Origin: Leptospiraceae bacterium
Lineage (GTDB): Bacteria; Spirochaetota; Leptospiria; Leptospirales; Leptospiraceae
Direction of reading: 5' to 3'
NCBI GenBank assembly: GCA_016708435.1
Contig: JADJFV010000002.1
Span: 248,001 to 312,000 of the forward strand
Length of the DNA stretch: 64,000 nt
Below, piece by piece: positions 61,675 through 64,000 of this stretch. Under the pieces are notes generated by a model. That model made no database searches. It worked only from the letters and a program-made list of their open reading frames with translations, and was not told the DNA's origin. A program made the position numbers and the translations under genes. The number at the start of each line of letters is the position of its first letter. Position 1 is the first letter of the stretch.

Positions 61675-62661
61675 ATGGAAGAATTAGTAAAAACAGAAGA
61701 AATTCAAAAAGCAAAAGAAAAAATCGGTGGACTCTTAGAAGAGTTGAAGAAAGAAATAACGGGGCAAACACTCGTTATTCGAAATATCATGACTTGCCTT
61801 GTTGCACAGGGGCATGTATTATTAGAAGGGATGCCGGGACTTGCAAAGACCTTACTTGCTAAGTCGATTGCACAGAGTATTGACCTTTCCTTTAAACGAA
61901 TACAGTTTACTCCTGATTTGCTCCCGGCTGATTTAATTGGGACTGTGATATTTAATCCGAAGACAGCTAATTTTGAAACTAGAAAAGGTCCGATATTTAC
62001 AGGAATTCTCCTTGCTGATGAAATAAACCGTGCTCCTGCAAAGGTTCAGTCTGCACTCTTACAGTGTATGGAAGAGAGACTTGTGACGATAGGCGATACA
62101 ACTTTTCATTTAGATGCGCCGTTTATGGTTTTAGCGACTGAAAATCCAATTGACCAGGAAGGAACTTACCAACTACCGGAAGCGCAGATGGATAGATTTT
62201 TAATGAAGGTAAATGTAGATTATCCGGGAGAAGCAGAAGAAGTCGCGATACTCAGTCAGCATGGAAGTGTAACTTCTAAAAATAAAGAAATCAAAAAAAG
62301 CATCAGCCGAAAAGAAATACAAGAAATTTCTTCTCTTTCTGATAAAATTTATATAGATGAAAAATTAAAAGACTACATTGTTAAATTAGTTCGTAACACT
62401 CGCCCCCAAACTTCCAAGCTAGATGAAATCAAGCCTTACGTTAAACACGGAGTATCCCCTCGTGCCTCTCTTGCGCTCCTTCGTTGTGCGCGAGCAAATG
62501 CTTTATTAGAAGGAAGAAATTTTGTAGTGCCCGAAGACATTCGCTTCTCCATTTACGAAGTCATGCGCCACCGTATGATCCTAACCTTCGAAGCAGTCTC
62601 CGAAGACGTAACAGTGGATTCTCTAATCAAAACAGTCCTAGAAGTTACTGCACTACCTTAG
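61675..62661 (+). CDS. MoxR-type AAA+ ATPase
   Basis: A 328-aa MoxR chaperone-like ATPase. Walker A is LLEGMPGLAKTLLAKSIAQ, Walker B and sensor regions are GILLADEINRAPAKVQSALL and MVLATENPIDQEGTYQLPEAQ, with VSPRASLALLRCARANALLEG in the lid. MoxR proteins work with von Willebrand A domain proteins such as DUF58, here the next gene, to assemble or activate complexes; in spirochaetes and Bacteroides they head the Bat aerotolerance operon. It begins 16 bp after the fusion protein, so they are probably co-transcribed. Confidence 0.95.
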   Translation: MEELVKTEEIQKAKEKIGGLLEELKKEITGQTLVIRNIMTCLVAQGHVLLEGMPGLAKTLLAKSIAQSIDLSFKRIQFTPDLLPADLIGTVIFNPKTANFETRKGPIFTGILLADEINRAPAKVQSALLQCMEERLVTIGDTTFHLDAPFMVLATENPIDQEGTYQLPEAQMDRFLMKVNVDYPGEAEEVAILSQHGSVTSKNKEIKKSISRKEIQEISSLSDKIYIDEKLKDYIVKLVRNTRPQTSKLDEIKPYVKHGVSPRASLALLRCARANALLEGRNFVVPEDIRFSIYEVMRHRMILTFEAVSEDVTVDSLIKTVLEVTALP

Positions 62662-62690
62662 TATGATAGAAAGGACTATAATAAAAGGGT

Positions 62691-62772
62691 TTGGGCAGTG
62701 CCCAAGCCGCCGGCAGGCAAAATTAGCCCAGTCCAGCACGGCAGTGCTGGTGCCCCTGCGAAAGGCACGTTA
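62691..62772. repeat. GC-rich hairpin insert before the DUF58 gene
   Basis: TTGGGCA-G-TGCCCAA (62691-62705) and CCAGCAC-GGCA-GTGCTGG (62733-62750) are perfect hairpins in a stretch much richer in GC than its flanks. It separates moxR from the DUF58 start. An in-frame GTG at 62698 would translate it as a Pro/Ala/Gly peptide unlike DUF58 proteins, so it is taken as non-coding. Confidence 0.7.
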
Positions 62773-63594
62773 ATGATACTAAAAGAATTAGAAAAGTTAA
62801 TCCAAGAGATTGAATTAAAATACAAAAAGAAAATTCGCAGTAATCGAGCGGGGTCAATTCTTGTTAACCGCTCTGGAAGAGGGATGGACTTTAAAGAGTC
62901 GCGGGTTTATATGTATGGGGACGATATACGATTTGTTGATTGGAATGTTAGTTCTAGAATGGGTGAGCTATATGTAAAACTTTTTCACGAAGAGAATGAT
63001 AGAACGATCAATGTTTTCTTGGATATTTCCAAGTCCATGTCGTTTAACGGTGCAAATTCCTATACAAAGTTCTTTATTGGATTTCAATTCCTTGCGTTTA
63101 TCGCACTCTTATCACTCAATACGGGAGATAGAATCAATATTGTTCTATATTCCGACAAAATAGAATTTGTCGCACTAGGTATTAAATCAAAGGCAGAAGC
63201 TTATCGCATCTTACGAAAGATAAATGAAACTCCTCAGGCAAATAAAACAGATCATCTTTTGCCTTTGCAATATCTAAAAAATAAAATTCCCCGCAATTCG
63301 ATTTCCTATATCATAAGCGATTTTGCAGGGATAACAGACCTTAGCCCGTATCGCTCTCTTCTCGCTATACATGAGTTATACGCAATTCGAATTACAGATC
63401 CAATTGAGAATATAGATAATAAAATACTGAAAAATTTCTTCGTTCAAAATCTAGAAACAAGTCTAGGTGGAGATTATTCTTCTACTTTTAATTCCGATTC
63501 GGAAATACTAAATGAATTTTACAGAGCGAATTTGCTCAATCTCAAGACTGATTCAGATTTGGGTAAGTCAATAGTGCGGTTTTTAAACAGATGA
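62773..63594 (+). CDS. DUF58 (vWA-like) protein of the MoxR/Bat operon
   Basis: From ATG 62773 about 273 aa; the GTG at 62698 would only add repeat-encoded residues. NRAGSILVNRSGRGMDFKES, GDDIRFVDWNVSSRMGELYV and INVFLDISKSMSF are the DUF58 signature and the D-x-S-x-S metal site of a vWA-like domain; YIISDFAGITDLSPYRSLL follows. It is the usual partner of MoxR. The stop overlaps the next gene's first possible ATG (ATGA at 63591). Confidence 0.92.
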   Translation: MILKELEKLIQEIELKYKKKIRSNRAGSILVNRSGRGMDFKESRVYMYGDDIRFVDWNVSSRMGELYVKLFHEENDRTINVFLDISKSMSFNGANSYTKFFIGFQFLAFIALLSLNTGDRINIVLYSDKIEFVALGIKSKAEAYRILRKINETPQANKTDHLLPLQYLKNKIPRNSISYIISDFAGITDLSPYRSLLAIHELYAIRITDPIENIDNKILKNFFVQNLETSLGGDYSSTFNSDSEILNEFYRANLLNLKTDSDLGKSIVRFLNR

Positions 63595-64000
63595 AATCAT
63601 TATTTAGATTTAAGAGTATTGTTTGTTTGTCATTCCCGAAATCTTTAATCGGGAATCTCTACTTCTTGAGACCCCCGATTAAAGATTTCGGGGGTGACAT
63701 GAAAAGAATATTGCTTTGTCTATTATATCTTTGTCCTAGTCTACTTCTTGCTGAAGTCACCGAGTCGTATTCGAAGAAGTCTGTGCAAGTAGGGGAAGAG
63801 TCTGTTCTTGAAGTAAAATTTCAAACTGGTGATGTGGTAGAATGGAGTTTGCCTGCAAAAGGATTTTTTTACTCTGAGAAAGATGCAGAAACACCGATAG
63901 GCGAATTAAAAGAAATTACGCAAACTACAACCGAGTTAAAATTTACCTATGTGTATTTTGAGCCCGGAAAGTTTACTGCAAAATTGAGTTGGAAGAATGC
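63591..64000 (+). CDS. Start of a Bat-operon type exported protein (runs off window)
   Basis: Two in-frame starts exist. ATG 63591 overlaps the DUF58 stop (ATGA), but the next 36 codons are mostly the dispersed repeat at 63629-63698. ATG 63699 gives a clean signal peptide, MKRILLCLLYLCPSLLLA, then VTESYSKKSVQVGEESVLEV and a beta-rich domain (FTYVYFEPGKFTAKLSWKNA) at the window edge. Probably translation originally began at 63591 and the repeat was inserted, or the start moved to 63699. The fold of the visible part resembles the beta-sandwich repeats of BatD-like proteins, tentatively. Confidence 0.65.
   Translation, partial: MKSLFRFKSIVCLSFPKSLIGNLYFLRPPIKDFGGDMKRILLCLLYLCPSLLLAEVTESYSKKSVQVGEESVLEVKFQTGDVVEWSLPAKGFFYSEKDAETPIGELKEITQTTTELKFTYVYFEPGKFTAKLSWKN
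63629..63698. repeat. 70-bp double-hairpin dispersed repeat at a gene start
   Basis: GTCATTCCCGAAATC... at 63629-63657 is mirrored by 63670-63698 ending GGGGGTGAC. Each half is also a hairpin by itself: TTCCCGA/TCGGGAA in the left and CCCCCGA/TCGGGGG in the right, a compensated difference. The right half recurs at 8907-8929. Confidence 0.9.

Overview
The window looks like a replicon of a Leptospira-family spirochaete (Leptospiraceae, perhaps a less-studied genus). The DNA is AT-rich. It encodes many lipoproteins with spirochaete-style lipoboxes, including one resembling LipL21, an AZOBR_p60025-type glycopolymer protein, SpoIIE-type phosphatase/TPR signalling, large TonB-dependent receptors and a Bat (aerotolerance) type locus. 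asd (51181-52236) and metF (35785-36651) lie near a plasmid-style rep/parA/parB block (39317-42036). In Leptospira interrogans asd and metF are known from the secondary chromosome CII, so I infer that this may be the origin region of a CII-like secondary chromosome. From 42.2 kb to the right edge nearly all genes point away from that block, which fits an origin near 40-42 kb.

Layout. 1-6.3 kb: truncated aconitase, Uma2 nuclease, an erythromycin-esterase/nucleotidyltransferase insert bounded by a duplicated Uma2 tail, ankyrin protein, PAS chemoreceptor. 6.7-16.4 kb: small secreted proteins and lipoproteins, SiaC-like protein, acetyltransferase, methyltransferase, tpx, D-Ala-D-Ala dipeptidase, FMN reductase, DinB-like protein, and a first parAB pair with a 31-bp palindrome in front of it. 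16.9-25.4 kb: outer-membrane protein, TPP riboswitch with thiC, hemH, SpoIIE phosphatase-TPR (frame broken at a canonical -1 slippery heptamer) and an ABC substrate-binding/TPR protein. 25.9-35.8 kb: two paralogous TonB receptors, each beside a related lipoprotein, then a helical-repeat protein, a glycopolymer membrane protein and the LipL21-like lipoprotein. 35.8-42.0 kb: metF, a discoidin/tail-fibre-like repeat protein, rep, a probable antisense RNA, parB, parA. 42.2-46.7 kb: GAF-AAA-Fis regulator with two paralogous unknown proteins, DnaQ-like exonuclease, a small Cys protein. 46.8-59.3 kb: MBOAT acyltransferase, SGNH protein, MtgA, asd, unknown 647-aa protein, pyk, an SGNH-MBOAT fusion and a frameshifted hypothetical. 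59.3-64 kb: pseudo-isochorismatase/kinase/tyrosine-phosphatase fusion, MoxR, DUF58 and the start of a Bat-type gene.

Two systems stand out. First, parA-parB-(antisense RNA)-rep copies the layout of alphaproteobacterial repABC replicons, with TGTACT-type iterons in the same gap. Second, a single polypeptide joins a degenerate isochorismatase fold, a phosphotransferase-type kinase and a dual-specificity phosphatase, and sits 16 bp upstream of MoxR/DUF58.

The intergenic DNA is rich in dispersed palindromes. Several families recur within the window, one pair shows compensatory stem changes, and some copies run into gene starts (12.5, 48.5, 62.7, 63.6 kb). No tRNA, rRNA or CRISPR array was recognised.
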